DNA from: Curtobacterium sp. VKM Ac-2922
GTDB taxonomy: Bacteria > Actinomycetota > Actinomycetes > Actinomycetales > Microbacteriaceae
Assembly (NCBI RefSeq): GCF_022815645.1
Contig: NZ_JALGRO010000011.1
Coordinates: 1-64,000 of the forward strand
DNA: 64,000 nucleotides
Direction of reading: 5' to 3'
Shown here: piece after piece, positions 56,982-64,000 of the stretch
Layout of the letters: each line of letters opens with the position of its first letter
Position numbering within the stretch: the first letter of the stretch is position 1
Notes under the pieces: generated by a model
Databases searched by the model: none
Seen by the model: only the letters and a program-made list of their open reading frames with translations
Told to the model about the DNA's origin: nothing
Position numbers and translations under genes: made by a program

Positions 56982-58505
56982 ATGCCCGCCACCCTGCGTT
57001 CCCTGCTCGCCCGGCGCGACCTCGGGCTCCGCCTGCTGACCGGCACGAGCCAGGACGACACCATCGCCTGGCTGCACAGCTCCGACCTGCCCGACCCCAC
57101 GCCGTTCCTGACCGCGGGCCAGGCACTGCTGACCACGGGCACCCAGTTCGGTGCCGACGCCGAGGTCCCCCGGACGGTCGCCGACGACTACGTCCGCCGC
57201 CTGACCGACCACGGTGTCGTGGCGCTCGGCTTCGGTACCGAGGTCGTCCGCGCCGGCACCCCGGACGCCCTGGTCGGAGCGTGCCGCGCCCACGGCCTGC
57301 CGCTGTTCGAGGTGCCGTACGCCACCTCGTTCATCCAGGTCGCGCAGGCGAACGCGGAGACCGCCGCCAAGGACGCGAACGCGCGCGACGCCTGGGCACT
57401 CGCCGCGCAGCGCGCCATCTCGTTCGCGGCGATGCGCCCCGACGGCCTGGGTGCCACGCTCGCCGAGCTGTCCCGGCAGCTCGACTGCTGGGTGGGCCTG
57501 CTGGACGTCTCCGGGCGGCTCGACCGGGCGTTCCCGCCCGACGGCATCACCGCCGACCAGGTCGACCAGCTGCGGACGGAGAGTGCCCGACTCCTGCGCG
57601 GCGGGCACCGGGCGAGCCTGCCGGTACGAACCACCTCAGGAGGTTTCACACTGCAGACCCTGGGCTCCGGAGGGCACCTGGACGGGATCCTCGCCATCGC
57701 CACCGGCACGCTCGACCACGCCGGCCGCGAGGTCGTGACCGCGGTCATCGCCCTGGCCGGCCTGGCCCTGCAGCAGAACCGGGAGCTCGGACGCGCCCGG
57801 GGCCTGCTGCGCACCGGGCTGCTGACGATGCTGTCGTCCGGCAACCCCGACGTGGTGGCGACCACGTCGCGCGAGCTCTGGGGTCCCCTGCCCGCCGAAC
57901 CCGTCCGGGTGGCCGCCGTCCACGTCGAGGACGGCGACCGCGATGCCGTGGTCGACCTCCTCGAGCTCTGGGTGCAGGACCGCCCCGGTCACCTGTTCTT
58001 CGCCGTCGACGACGACCTGTTCCTGTGCGTCGGCGCGGACGATGCCGGACTCGACACCGTCCGGGCACTGACCGAGCGATGGGACCTGCACGCCGGGCTG
58101 TCGGACGACACGTCCTACGGCTCCTTCGGCCGCGCCCGCGCCCAGTCCGTCCTGGCCCTCGGACGCTCCCGCGAGGGTCGTCCCGGCCTGGTGGCGTTCG
58201 CCGAGCTGGCACGCGACGGCGTCCTGGCGCACCTCGCACACACCGATGCCGCGGACGTCGCAGCGGCCTTCCTCGCGCCCCTGACCGACCACGACGCCGC
58301 CGCTGGTTCGGACCTGACCCGGACCGTCCGCACCTGGCTCGAGCAGGACTGCGAGTACGACCGGACCGCGCAGGTCCTGGGCATCCACCGGCACACCGCA
58401 CGCGCCCGGGTCGAACACGCCGGCAGGCTGCTCCACCGCGACCTCGGCCGGTTCGCCACCCGCGCCGACGTGTGGGCCGCGTTCGTCGCCCTGCCCACCG
58501 GCTGA
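56982..58505 (+). CDS. PucR-family transcriptional regulator
   Basis: This 507-residue protein has an N-terminal PucR domain (residues about 15-125; LTAGQALLTTG, LGFGTEVV), a central GAF/GGDEF-like region, and a C-terminal HTH_30 (TRTVRTWLEQDCEYDRTAQV, LGIHRHTARARVEHAGRLL). PucR-type activators such as GabR of Corynebacteriales-related bacteria control nitrogen-compound catabolism including gabTD. The divergent position supports that role. No ribosome site is evident. Confidence 0.92.
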   Translation: MPATLRSLLARRDLGLRLLTGTSQDDTIAWLHSSDLPDPTPFLTAGQALLTTGTQFGADAEVPRTVADDYVRRLTDHGVVALGFGTEVVRAGTPDALVGACRAHGLPLFEVPYATSFIQVAQANAETAAKDANARDAWALAAQRAISFAAMRPDGLGATLAELSRQLDCWVGLLDVSGRLDRAFPPDGITADQVDQLRTESARLLRGGHRASLPVRTTSGGFTLQTLGSGGHLDGILAIATGTLDHAGREVVTAVIALAGLALQQNRELGRARGLLRTGLLTMLSSGNPDVVATTSRELWGPLPAEPVRVAAVHVEDGDRDAVVDLLELWVQDRPGHLFFAVDDDLFLCVGADDAGLDTVRALTERWDLHAGLSDDTSYGSFGRARAQSVLALGRSREGRPGLVAFAELARDGVLAHLAHTDAADVAAAFLAPLTDHDAAAGSDLTRTVRTWLEQDCEYDRTAQVLGIHRHTARARVEHAGRLLHRDLGRFATRADVWAAFVALPTG

Positions 58506-58528
58506 GCGCCCCTGCCTAGGCTGTCCCC

Positions 58529-59149
58529 GTGCCCACCCCGCCCCGCCGTCGCCTGTCGCCCGAGGAACGGTCCGCGCAGATCGACGCCGCCGCCGTGGCC
58601 CTCGCCCGCGCCGACGGGCTCGCGGGACTCACGCTGCGCACCGTCGCCGCATCGGTCGGCGTCGCACCGTCACTCGTGGCCCACTACCGCCCGGCCATCA
58701 AGGCCCTGGTCGCCGACACGTTCCGCACCGTCGCCACCGACGAGGTCGCCGAGGTCCGCCAGGTCGTCATCGCCGAACACGACCCGGTCGACCGGCTCCG
58801 AGCACTGCTCGCCGCCGTCAACGACCCCCGACGCGACGACGTCGGGACGATCTGGGCCGACGCCTGGAGCATCGGCCGCTCGAACCCGCAGCTCGCCGAC
58901 GCCGCCCGCGCCGTGATGGGCGCGTGGCAGGAGCTCGCCAGCCAGGTCGTCGCGGACGGCGTCGCTGCCGGGTCGATGCACACCGACGACCCCGACCGTG
59001 TCGCGTTCCTGCTCTTCGCCCTGGTGGACGCCGCGAACGGCTACGCCCTGGTCGGCCACCGGTCGCGCGCGGAGCGCGACGACCTGGTCGTCCGCACCGT
59101 CGCCGGAGCCGTCGGTCTTCCGGCGGAGCGGCTGACGTCCGACGGGTGA
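58529..59149 (+). CDS. TetR-family transcriptional regulator
   Basis: This 206-residue protein has a TetR helix-turn-helix (LARADGLAGLTLRTVAASVG, then VAPSLVAHYRPAIKALVADT) and a BetI/RutR-like C-terminal region (EVRQVVIAEHDPVDRLRALL). BetI/RutR-like regulators respond to nitrogen compounds. It follows pucR by 23 bases on the same strand. GTG start directly downstream of a TAGGCT -10-like box, so leaderless translation is possible. Confidence 0.88.
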   Translation: MPTPPRRRLSPEERSAQIDAAAVALARADGLAGLTLRTVAASVGVAPSLVAHYRPAIKALVADTFRTVATDEVAEVRQVVIAEHDPVDRLRALLAAVNDPRRDDVGTIWADAWSIGRSNPQLADAARAVMGAWQELASQVVADGVAAGSMHTDDPDRVAFLLFALVDAANGYALVGHRSRAERDDLVVRTVAGAVGLPAERLTSDG

Positions 59150-59156
59150 CCAGCAG

Positions 59157-59202
59157 GCGGACTGGAGGCGCGGATCACCGCCGCCACGGGCCTCCCGTCC
59201 GC
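59157..59202. terminator. Hairpin between TetR and MazF gene ends
   Basis: GCGGACTGGAGGC (59157-59169) pairs with GCCTCCCGTCCGC (59190-59202) with one mismatch around a 20-base loop. The outer arms match the AGCT-loop element family; the centre has diverged. It lies between convergent genes. Confidence 0.65.
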
Positions 59203-59204
59203 GG

Positions 59205-59549
59205 TCAGACACCGAGGACGAGTCGGACCCCCGCCTCGACCTGTCCGAGCAGGTAGGCGGGGAGCATGCCGACCGGGTGCGGGTCGAGGAACTCCCGACT
59301 CACGGGTCCGACCTGTGTGACGTTCGCCACCGAGTCACGGTCGAGACCGGACGAGCCCGGGGGCACCAGCACGTTGCCGGGGAACTGCTCGAGCGCGGTG
59401 TTCGAGGTGAGCGGAACCGTCAGGACCGTCTGGATCGATGACGCCGTCAGCCAGTCGGCCTGCAGGACCACGCACGGACGCACCTTCGCGGGCTCCGAGC
59501 CGCGAGGAGAACCGAAGTCGGCCCACACCACGTCGCCCCGTTCGATCAC
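59205..59549 (-). CDS. mazF: MazF/PemK-type mRNA interferase toxin
   Basis: This 114-residue protein starts MIERGDVVWADFGSPRGSEP and AKVRPCVVLQADW, with VPLTSNTA and VANVTQVGPVSREFL, the MazF/PemK fold and its conserved RP and T residues. It cleaves mRNA at short sequences when its antitoxin is degraded. The GTG start overlaps the antitoxin stop (GTGA), giving the normal antitoxin-first order. Confidence 0.92.
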   Translation of the reverse strand: MIERGDVVWADFGSPRGSEPAKVRPCVVLQADWLTASSIQTVLTVPLTSNTALEQFPGNVLVPPGSSGLDRDSVANVTQVGPVSREFLDPHPVGMLPAYLLGQVEAGVRLVLGV

Positions 59550-59785
59550 CAGGTCGTCCCTTCGGACCGGAGCCGCTCGTTCTGCCGCACGAACAGGTCG
59601 TCGTCATCTCGGGCCTTCGCGAGCGCAGCGTCCGCGAGTGCCGTGAGCTCGGACGTCCCCTCGAGCTGGTCCGCGAACCGTGCGGCCGCGGTCCGGTAGA
59701 ACTCTGAGCGGTTCATGCCGTGGGCACGCGCCACGCGTTCGAATCGTTCGAAGTCGGCGTCCGGAACCGAGATGGCCTTCTTCAT
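59546..59785 (-). CDS. Ribbon-helix-helix antitoxin partner of MazF
   Basis: A 79-residue protein starting MKKAISVPDADFERFERVAR and HGMNRSEFYRTAAARFADQL, a ribbon-helix-helix (MazE/CopG-like) DNA-binding N-terminus with an acidic toxin-binding tail. ATAACCGGTAT, a near-palindrome at 59794-59804, lies just upstream and is a plausible autoregulatory operator. Together with MazF it forms an intact type II module. Confidence 0.88.
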   Translation of the reverse strand: MKKAISVPDADFERFERVARAHGMNRSEFYRTAAARFADQLEGTSELTALADAALAKARDDDDLFVRQNERLRSEGTTW

Positions 59786-59804
59786 GCGCTGAGTATAACC
59801 GGTA

Positions 59805-60788
59805 TCACTGCACCGGGAAGGCCGGGACGTCGAGCTCGCCGTGCTCGACGAGCCAGCGGACCGCCGACTCCACGGTTTCGCCGGCCGTGTACCGCGGTTC
59901 GTAGCCGAGCAGCCGTCGTGCCTTGTCGATGCTGAACACCTGACTGCGCGACAGGTGGTCCCAGCTCGCGCCGGCGGCGTCCTGGTCGCACGTCTCGCGG
60001 AACCGGTCCCACGAGACGGACTCCAGCCGGGCCTCCTGGCCGAACCACGACGCGGCGAGCGCCGCGTACCCACGGACGTTCAGGGCGTCCGGTGCGACCA
60101 CCGTGAAGTCCTGGCCGGCAGCGGCGTCGCGGTGCTCGACGGCCAGCGCGAAGGCCTGCGCGACGTCGTCGGCGTGCACGTGCGCCATCGTCTCCGTCCC
60201 GATGCCGGGGATCGCGAGCGTCTCGCCGGCGGCCAGCGTGTGCCACACGGACGGGTCGAGGTTGCCGACCGGTCCGATCGGCGCCCAGCCCGGGCCGCTG
60301 ATGTGACCGGGGTGCAACGACGTCGTGACGACACCACCATCGGTGGTTTCCTGCTTGAGCATCCGGGCGATGCGGTCCTTCTCGACGCCGTAGGTGCCGA
60401 CCGGCGGCGTGGCGTTCTCCTCGGTGATCGGCAGCACCTGGCTCGGGCCCGCGCGCCAGATCGAGCCGCAGTGCAGCAGGTGGACGTCCGATCCGCGCAG
60501 CCGGTCGACCAGTGCCGTGGCCGACTCGAGCGTGAAACAGACCAGGTCGACGACGACGTCCGGCCGCAGGTCGGCGACACGGTCGGGGAACGTGCCGTCG
60601 CGGTCCTCCTGCTCGCGGTCCGCGACGACCTGCTCGACCCGCTCCCACTCCGGCGCGTCCGCGTACGCACGCCGCGATCCGCGGCTGACGTTCACGACGT
60701 CGTGTCCGGCGCGGACGAGCCGCGGGACCAGGAACGTGCCGATGTGTCCGGTTCCGCCGATGACCACGACGCGCTTGCTGTTGCTCAT
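59805..60788 (-). CDS. NAD-dependent epimerase/dehydratase-family protein
   Basis: This 327-residue extended SDR starts MSNSKRVVVIGGTGHIGTFL with VNVSRGSRRAY, LLHCGSIWRAGPSQVL, the YGVEK (Tyr-Lys) pair and GHISGPGWAPIGP. Such proteins reduce or epimerise nucleotide sugars or isoflavone-like substrates. ATG at 60788 chosen; a GTG three codons upstream is possible. A strong hairpin stands 30 bases upstream, so it has its own promoter region. Confidence 0.85.
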   Translation of the reverse strand: MSNSKRVVVIGGTGHIGTFLVPRLVRAGHDVVNVSRGSRRAYADAPEWERVEQVVADREQEDRDGTFPDRVADLRPDVVVDLVCFTLESATALVDRLRGSDVHLLHCGSIWRAGPSQVLPITEENATPPVGTYGVEKDRIARMLKQETTDGGVVTTSLHPGHISGPGWAPIGPVGNLDPSVWHTLAAGETLAIPGIGTETMAHVHADDVAQAFALAVEHRDAAAGQDFTVVAPDALNVRGYAALAASWFGQEARLESVSWDRFRETCDQDAAGASWDHLSRSQVFSIDKARRLLGYEPRYTAGETVESAVRWLVEHGELDVPAFPVQ

Positions 60789-60817
60789 GCGGCCCACCGT
60801 AGGCGCGAGGAACGACG

Positions 60818-60844
60818 AAGGCCCCCGGGATTCCCGGGGGCCTT
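60818..60844. terminator. Intrinsic-type terminator after tRNA-Leu
   Basis: AAGGCCCCCGGGA (60818-60830) and TCCCGGGGGCCTT (60832-60844) form a perfect 13-bp stem around a minimal turn, 30 bases after the 3' end of the minus-strand tRNA gene. It should stop tRNA transcription before the epimerase gene. Confidence 0.8.
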
Positions 60845-60874
60845 GTCGTTGCTTGCCTGACTTCCGTCAGGCTC

Positions 60875-60961
60875 TGGTGCGCGAGGGGGGACTTGAACCC
60901 CCACGCCGTTTCCAGCACACGGACCTGAACCGTGCGCGTCTACCAATTCCGCCACTCGCGC
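60875..60961 (-). tRNA. tRNA-Leu (CAG), CCA end encoded
   Basis: The minus strand forms an 87-base class II tRNA. The acceptor stem is GCGCGAG/CTCGCGC, the D-arm region is TGGCGGAATTGGTAGACGCG, and the anticodon stem CACGG/CCGTG carries the loop TTCAGGT (anticodon CAG). A long variable arm follows, then the T-arm GGGGG-TTCAAGT-CCCCC, discriminator A and an encoded CCA (60875-60877). Confidence 0.95.
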
Positions 60962-61047
60962 CAGCCACAGAACACTACCACGCACAGACTGCCCCAGCTG
61001 ACGCCGACTACCATGCAGAGGTCATCGACCCGAGACGTGGGAGACCC

Positions 61048-61728
61048 ATGGGACTGCTGGACAGCTTCGAGCGGGGGCTGGAGCGCGCCGTCAACGGCAC
61101 GTTCGCCAAGACCTTCCGCTCCGGTGTGCAGCCGGTGGAGATCTCGAGCGCGCTCCGACGCGAGCTCGACACCAAGGCCGCGGTGGTCTCGCGCGACCGC
61201 ATCCTGGTGCCGAACGAGTTCACCGTGCGCCTGGCGCCGCCGGACTGCACGCGCATGAACGACGTCGGCCGGCCGCTCATCGACGAGCTCACCCAGATGG
61301 TGCAGCAACACGCCGTCGCCCAGAACTACTCGTTCTCCGGTCCGGTCACCATCCGCCTGCAGCAGGACGGCACGCTCTCCACCGGGATCCTGCAGATCGA
61401 CTCCACCACGGTGCAGCGCGACGTCGCCTGGGTCGCCGTCCTCGACATCGGTTCGCAGCGGCACCGACTGCACCGCGGGCGCACCGTCATCGGTCGCGGG
61501 ACCGACGCGGACATCACCGTCGCGGACACCGGGACCAGCCGCAAGCACGTCGAGGTCCTGTGGGACGGCAAGCACGCGCAGGCCAACGACCTCGGGTCCA
61601 CGAACGGCTCGAAACTGAACGGCGAACGCTTCGACCAGGCGATCGTCGAGCCGGACTCCACCATCGAGATCGGTCGTACCCGTATGGTGTTCCGGGTGAT
61701 CCCGGAGAACGACGGAGGTGCGCGATGA
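61048..61728 (+). CDS. fhaA: FHA-domain protein FhaA
   Basis: This 226-residue protein has the FhaA N-terminal domain (residues 1 to about 115: MGLLDSFERGLERAVNGTFA, ISSALRREL) and a C-terminal FHA domain (about 140-215) with GRGTDADI, SRKHVEV and the STNGSKLNG phosphothreonine site. FhaA links Ser/Thr kinase signalling to peptidoglycan synthesis. GGGAG precedes the ATG by five bases. It is first in the operon with fhaB, pstP and rodA. It is shorter than mycobacterial FhaA, lacking the long disordered linker. Confidence 0.95.
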   Translation: MGLLDSFERGLERAVNGTFAKTFRSGVQPVEISSALRRELDTKAAVVSRDRILVPNEFTVRLAPPDCTRMNDVGRPLIDELTQMVQQHAVAQNYSFSGPVTIRLQQDGTLSTGILQIDSTTVQRDVAWVAVLDIGSQRHRLHRGRTVIGRGTDADITVADTGTSRKHVEVLWDGKHAQANDLGSTNGSKLNGERFDQAIVEPDSTIEIGRTRMVFRVIPENDGGAR

Positions 61729-62273
61729 CCACAGGGCTGACACTGCTCGTGCTGCGCTTCGCGTTCCTCGCGGTGCTGTGGCTCTTCGTCTTCGTGATCG
61801 TCTTCGCTCTGCGCAGCGACCTGTTCGGCCAGCGCGTGCGGACGATCCCCACCGATCCCAAGGGCGCGCCCGCGGGACCGACGACCCCGACGATCCCCGC
61901 TGCTGCCCCTGCAGGCGGTGCGGGCGCGTTCACGGAGCTCATCGAGCAGGGCCGCTCCAGCCCGCAGCAGACCGCCACCGACGTCGCCACCCGCCTGGTC
62001 ATCACCGAGGGTGCCCGCGAGGGCATGGAGATGCCGCTCGGCCGCGGACCGATCACGATCGGGCGCTCCAGCGAGAGCAACGTCGTGATCCGCGACGACT
62101 ACACGTCCACGCACCACGCACGGCTCGAACTGCAGTCGTCCGGCTGGGTGGTCATCGACCTCGAGTCGACGAACGGCACGTTCATCGACGGGCAGAAGGT
62201 GACGGCCCCCGTGACCGTCGCGGAGCGGACGCCGATCACGATCGGGACGACGACGTTCGAGCTGCGGCGGTAG
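61725..62273 (+). CDS. fhaB: FHA-domain membrane protein FhaB
   Basis: This 182-residue protein has one N-terminal membrane helix (LLVLRFAFLAVLWLFVFVIVFAL), a Pro/Ala/Thr-rich linker and an FHA domain (about 100-180) with GRSSESNVVI, STHHARLEL and ESTNGTFIDG. FhaB-type (FipA) proteins recruit division proteins in response to PknA/PknB. ATGA overlap with fhaA. Confidence 0.95.
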   Translation: MTTGLTLLVLRFAFLAVLWLFVFVIVFALRSDLFGQRVRTIPTDPKGAPAGPTTPTIPAAAPAGGAGAFTELIEQGRSSPQQTATDVATRLVITEGAREGMEMPLGRGPITIGRSSESNVVIRDDYTSTHHARLELQSSGWVVIDLESTNGTFIDGQKVTAPVTVAERTPITIGTTTFELRR

Positions 62274-62279
62274 GCCCGG

Positions 62280-63632
62280 ATGACGGCTCGCACGCTGAGC
62301 GCCGCTGTGTCCCACGTGGGGCGCATCCGCGCGAACAACCAGGACTCCGGGTACGCCGGCGCACACCTCTTCGCCGTGGCCGACGGCATGGGCGGACACG
62401 CCGGGGGTGACGTCGCCTCGGCGATCGCGATCCGCCGCATCCGCGAGGTCGACCGCGAGTTCCCGTCCGCGCACGACGCCGAGTTCGCCCTGCAGTCGGC
62501 CCTGATCGCGGCGAACCAGCTGATCACCGAGACGGTGTTCGAGCACCAGGAACTCACCGGGATGGGCACGACCGTCAGCGCGATGATCCGCGTCGGCGAC
62601 CAGATCGCGATCGCCCACATCGGCGACTCGCGCATCTACCGGTTCCGCGACGGCGAACTGCAGCAGATCACCTCCGACCACACCTTCGTCCAGCGCCTGG
62701 TCGACAGCGGCCGCATCACCCCAGAAGAAGCGGCGGTCCACCCGCGCCGATCCGTCCTGATGCGCGTGCTCGGCGACGTCGACGCGGCGCCCGAGGTCGA
62801 CACCGCGATCATGGACATCCGCCCGGGCGACCGGTGGCTGCTCTGCTCCGACGGGCTGTCGTCGTACCTGGCCGAGGAGCGCATCCGACATGCGATGGCG
62901 TCGAACATGGACGCCAACCAGGTGACCCAGCGCCTGGTCAAGGAGACCCTCGACCACGGGGCGCCGGACAACGTCACGGTGGTGGCGATGGACGTCACCG
63001 ACGCCGTCTCCGCCGAGGACGACGACGATGCCGCCACCACGGTCGGGTCTGCCGCCGCTCCGCTCACCTTCGAGGCATCGACCGGCCGGAAGCCGATCCG
63101 CCTCCCCACGATCCTGCTGCACCCGCTCAAGGTCACCACCGCCCCCGAGGACTCGCACTTCGAACCGGAGAGCGACCAGTACTTCGCCGAGCTCATCGCC
63201 GAGGACCGCCGTCGCCGGGTCCGCCGTCGCATCACGTGGACGATCGCGCTCGTGCTCGCCGTCGCCGCCCTGGTCGGTGCCGTGTTCCTGGGCTGGCGCA
63301 TCGTGCAGGACCACTACTACGTGGGCTCGGACCGCGGCCAGGTCGCGATCTACAAGGGCGTGCAACAGCAGATCGGCCCGGTCGCACTGTCCGACGTGTA
63401 CGAGGACTCCGGCATCGAGGTCTCCGACCTGCCCGAGTACACCAGGGAGAACGTCCGCTCGACGATCAACGCGCAGTCGCTCGACGACGCGCGGGACATC
63501 GTGGACCGCCTGCGCACCGCGGCCCGCACCGGACAGGACCAGAGCGGCACCGGTGGCTCCGGCGGCTCGTCGTCCTCACCGACCCCCAGCCCGTCACCGT
63601 CGCCGTCCTCGACGTCGGGGGCTGCGAAGTGA
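62280..63632 (+). CDS. pstP: PP2C-family Ser/Thr phosphatase PstP
   Basis: This 450-residue protein has a cytoplasmic PP2C domain (residues 1 to about 240: RANNQDSGY, VADGMGGHAGGD, GMGTTVSAM, GDSRIYRF, SDGLSSYL, DNVTVVAMD with metal-binding Asp residues), a linker, one membrane helix near 325 (ITWTIALVLAVAALVGAVFL) and an extracytoplasmic tail ending in Ser/Pro/Thr repeats. It dephosphorylates PknA/PknB and their substrates. Six bases separate it from fhaB, and its stop overlaps rodA. Confidence 0.95.
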   Translation: MTARTLSAAVSHVGRIRANNQDSGYAGAHLFAVADGMGGHAGGDVASAIAIRRIREVDREFPSAHDAEFALQSALIAANQLITETVFEHQELTGMGTTVSAMIRVGDQIAIAHIGDSRIYRFRDGELQQITSDHTFVQRLVDSGRITPEEAAVHPRRSVLMRVLGDVDAAPEVDTAIMDIRPGDRWLLCSDGLSSYLAEERIRHAMASNMDANQVTQRLVKETLDHGAPDNVTVVAMDVTDAVSAEDDDDAATTVGSAAAPLTFEASTGRKPIRLPTILLHPLKVTTAPEDSHFEPESDQYFAELIAEDRRRRVRRRITWTIALVLAVAALVGAVFLGWRIVQDHYYVGSDRGQVAIYKGVQQQIGPVALSDVYEDSGIEVSDLPEYTRENVRSTINAQSLDDARDIVDRLRTAARTGQDQSGTGGSGGSSSSPTPSPSPSPSSTSGAAK

Positions 63633-64000
63633 CCACCACGACCTCCCCGTCGCTGACACAGGCGATCACGATCAAGCTGCGCGAGCCGGCGCGCGCGCGC
63701 AACCTCGAGCTCGTGCTGCTCGTCATCGCATGCGGCATCTGCGCCGGTGCCCTGGTGCTCGTCGAGCTGGGCACCAAGGGCCGACTGTTCGACACGTCCG
63801 TGCTCTGGGCGGGCTCGGCGATCCTCGGCCTGGCGCTCGTGATGCACGTGGTGCTGCGGATCGTCGCGAAGAACGCCGACCCGTTCATCCTGCCGGTGGC
63901 ACTGGTGCTCAACGGCATCGGGATCGCCGAGATCTACCGCATCGACGTCCACAACGCCCTGACCGGGTGGAACGCGATCGGCGTCAAGCAGATCGTCTGG
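63629..64000 (+). CDS. rodA: RodA/FtsW-family SEDS glycosyltransferase, N-terminal part
   Basis: The frame starts at a GTG overlapping the pstP stop and runs to the window edge (124 codons). It has at least three membrane helices (LELVLLVIACGICAGALVLV; SVLWAGSAILGLALVMHVVL; FILPVALVLNGIGIAEIYRI) and the LNGIGIAEIYR motif of actinobacterial RodA. SEDS proteins polymerise peptidoglycan with a partner penicillin-binding protein. The rest of the gene, and probably pbpA, pknA and pknB, lie beyond the window. Confidence 0.9.
   Translation, partial: MTTTTSPSLTQAITIKLREPARARNLELVLLVIACGICAGALVLVELGTKGRLFDTSVLWAGSAILGLALVMHVVLRIVAKNADPFILPVALVLNGIGIAEIYRIDVHNALTGWNAIGVKQIVW

Noticed and set aside
60875-60961. 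tRNA-Leu as an integration site for a genomic island
   Set aside because: The 3' end of the tRNA is not repeated elsewhere in the window and the flanking genes are ordinary chromosomal ones.

Overview
The window comes from a high-GC Gram-positive bacterium, most likely an actinobacterium of the Microbacteriaceae (Curtobacterium-like). The evidence is very high third-position GC, many GTG starts, 4-base ATGA/GTGA overlaps between operon genes, and the actinobacterial cell-division signalling block fhaA-fhaB-pstP-rodA at the right edge, preceded by a tRNA-Leu(CAG) gene. The genus is an inference; no rRNA is present to confirm it.

Layout. 1-2.7 kb: the end of an IS3-family element that landed in a palindromic terminator, a MarR regulator, an SDR-like protein, a Nudix hydrolase and a small P-loop kinase. 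2.8-8.3 kb: a GntR/UTRA regulator divergent from an operon of class II aldolase, HAD phosphatase, DhaL, DhaK and a glutathione-independent formaldehyde dehydrogenase. This is a candidate route for a short ketose through phosphorylation, cleavage to DHAP and oxidation of a released aldehyde. 8.5-10.7 kb: a NarL-type two-component pair. 10.7-18.9 kb (minus): a second catabolic operon (TIM-barrel protein, hydroxyacyl-type dehydrogenase, SDR, MFS acid transporter, fused DhaK-DhaL kinase, triosephosphate-isomerase paralogue) under a FadR-type GntR regulator, with a 63-bp tandem repeat in between. 19.0-25.2 kb (minus): an operon of a GCS2/circularly-permuted ATP-grasp fusion, an asparagine-synthase-type amidotransferase and an S9 peptidase. 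This set looks built to make and process an unknown amidated peptide-like compound. 25.3-28.3 kb: an alpha/beta hydrolase fused to a gluconate-dehydrogenase subunit-3 domain, overlapping a GMC oxidoreductase.

28.5-38.9 kb: a polyamine locus. An aldehyde dehydrogenase and a PotADBC-type importer run leftwards; an Lrp regulator, a class III aminotransferase and two flavin amine oxidases run rightwards from a shared control region. 46.7-48.8 kb adds N-carbamoylputrescine amidase and agmatine deiminase. 52.7-58.5 kb adds putrescine oxidase, GABA-aldehyde/succinate-semialdehyde dehydrogenase and GABA transaminase, divergent from a PucR regulator. Together these give a nearly complete agmatine to putrescine to GABA to succinate pathway with uptake.

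38.9-42.3 kb is a lower-GC island of small minus-strand genes. Three are paralogous membrane proteins, and open frames without start codons sit just upstream of several of the small genes. This resembles an array of orphan toxin C-terminal fragments with immunity genes. The remaining stretches hold ordinary small genes, a MazEF-type module, and an XRE antitoxin next to a decayed toxin gene. A family of roughly 40-bp perfect hairpins with an AGCT loop recurs between gene ends across the window and probably acts as bidirectional terminators.
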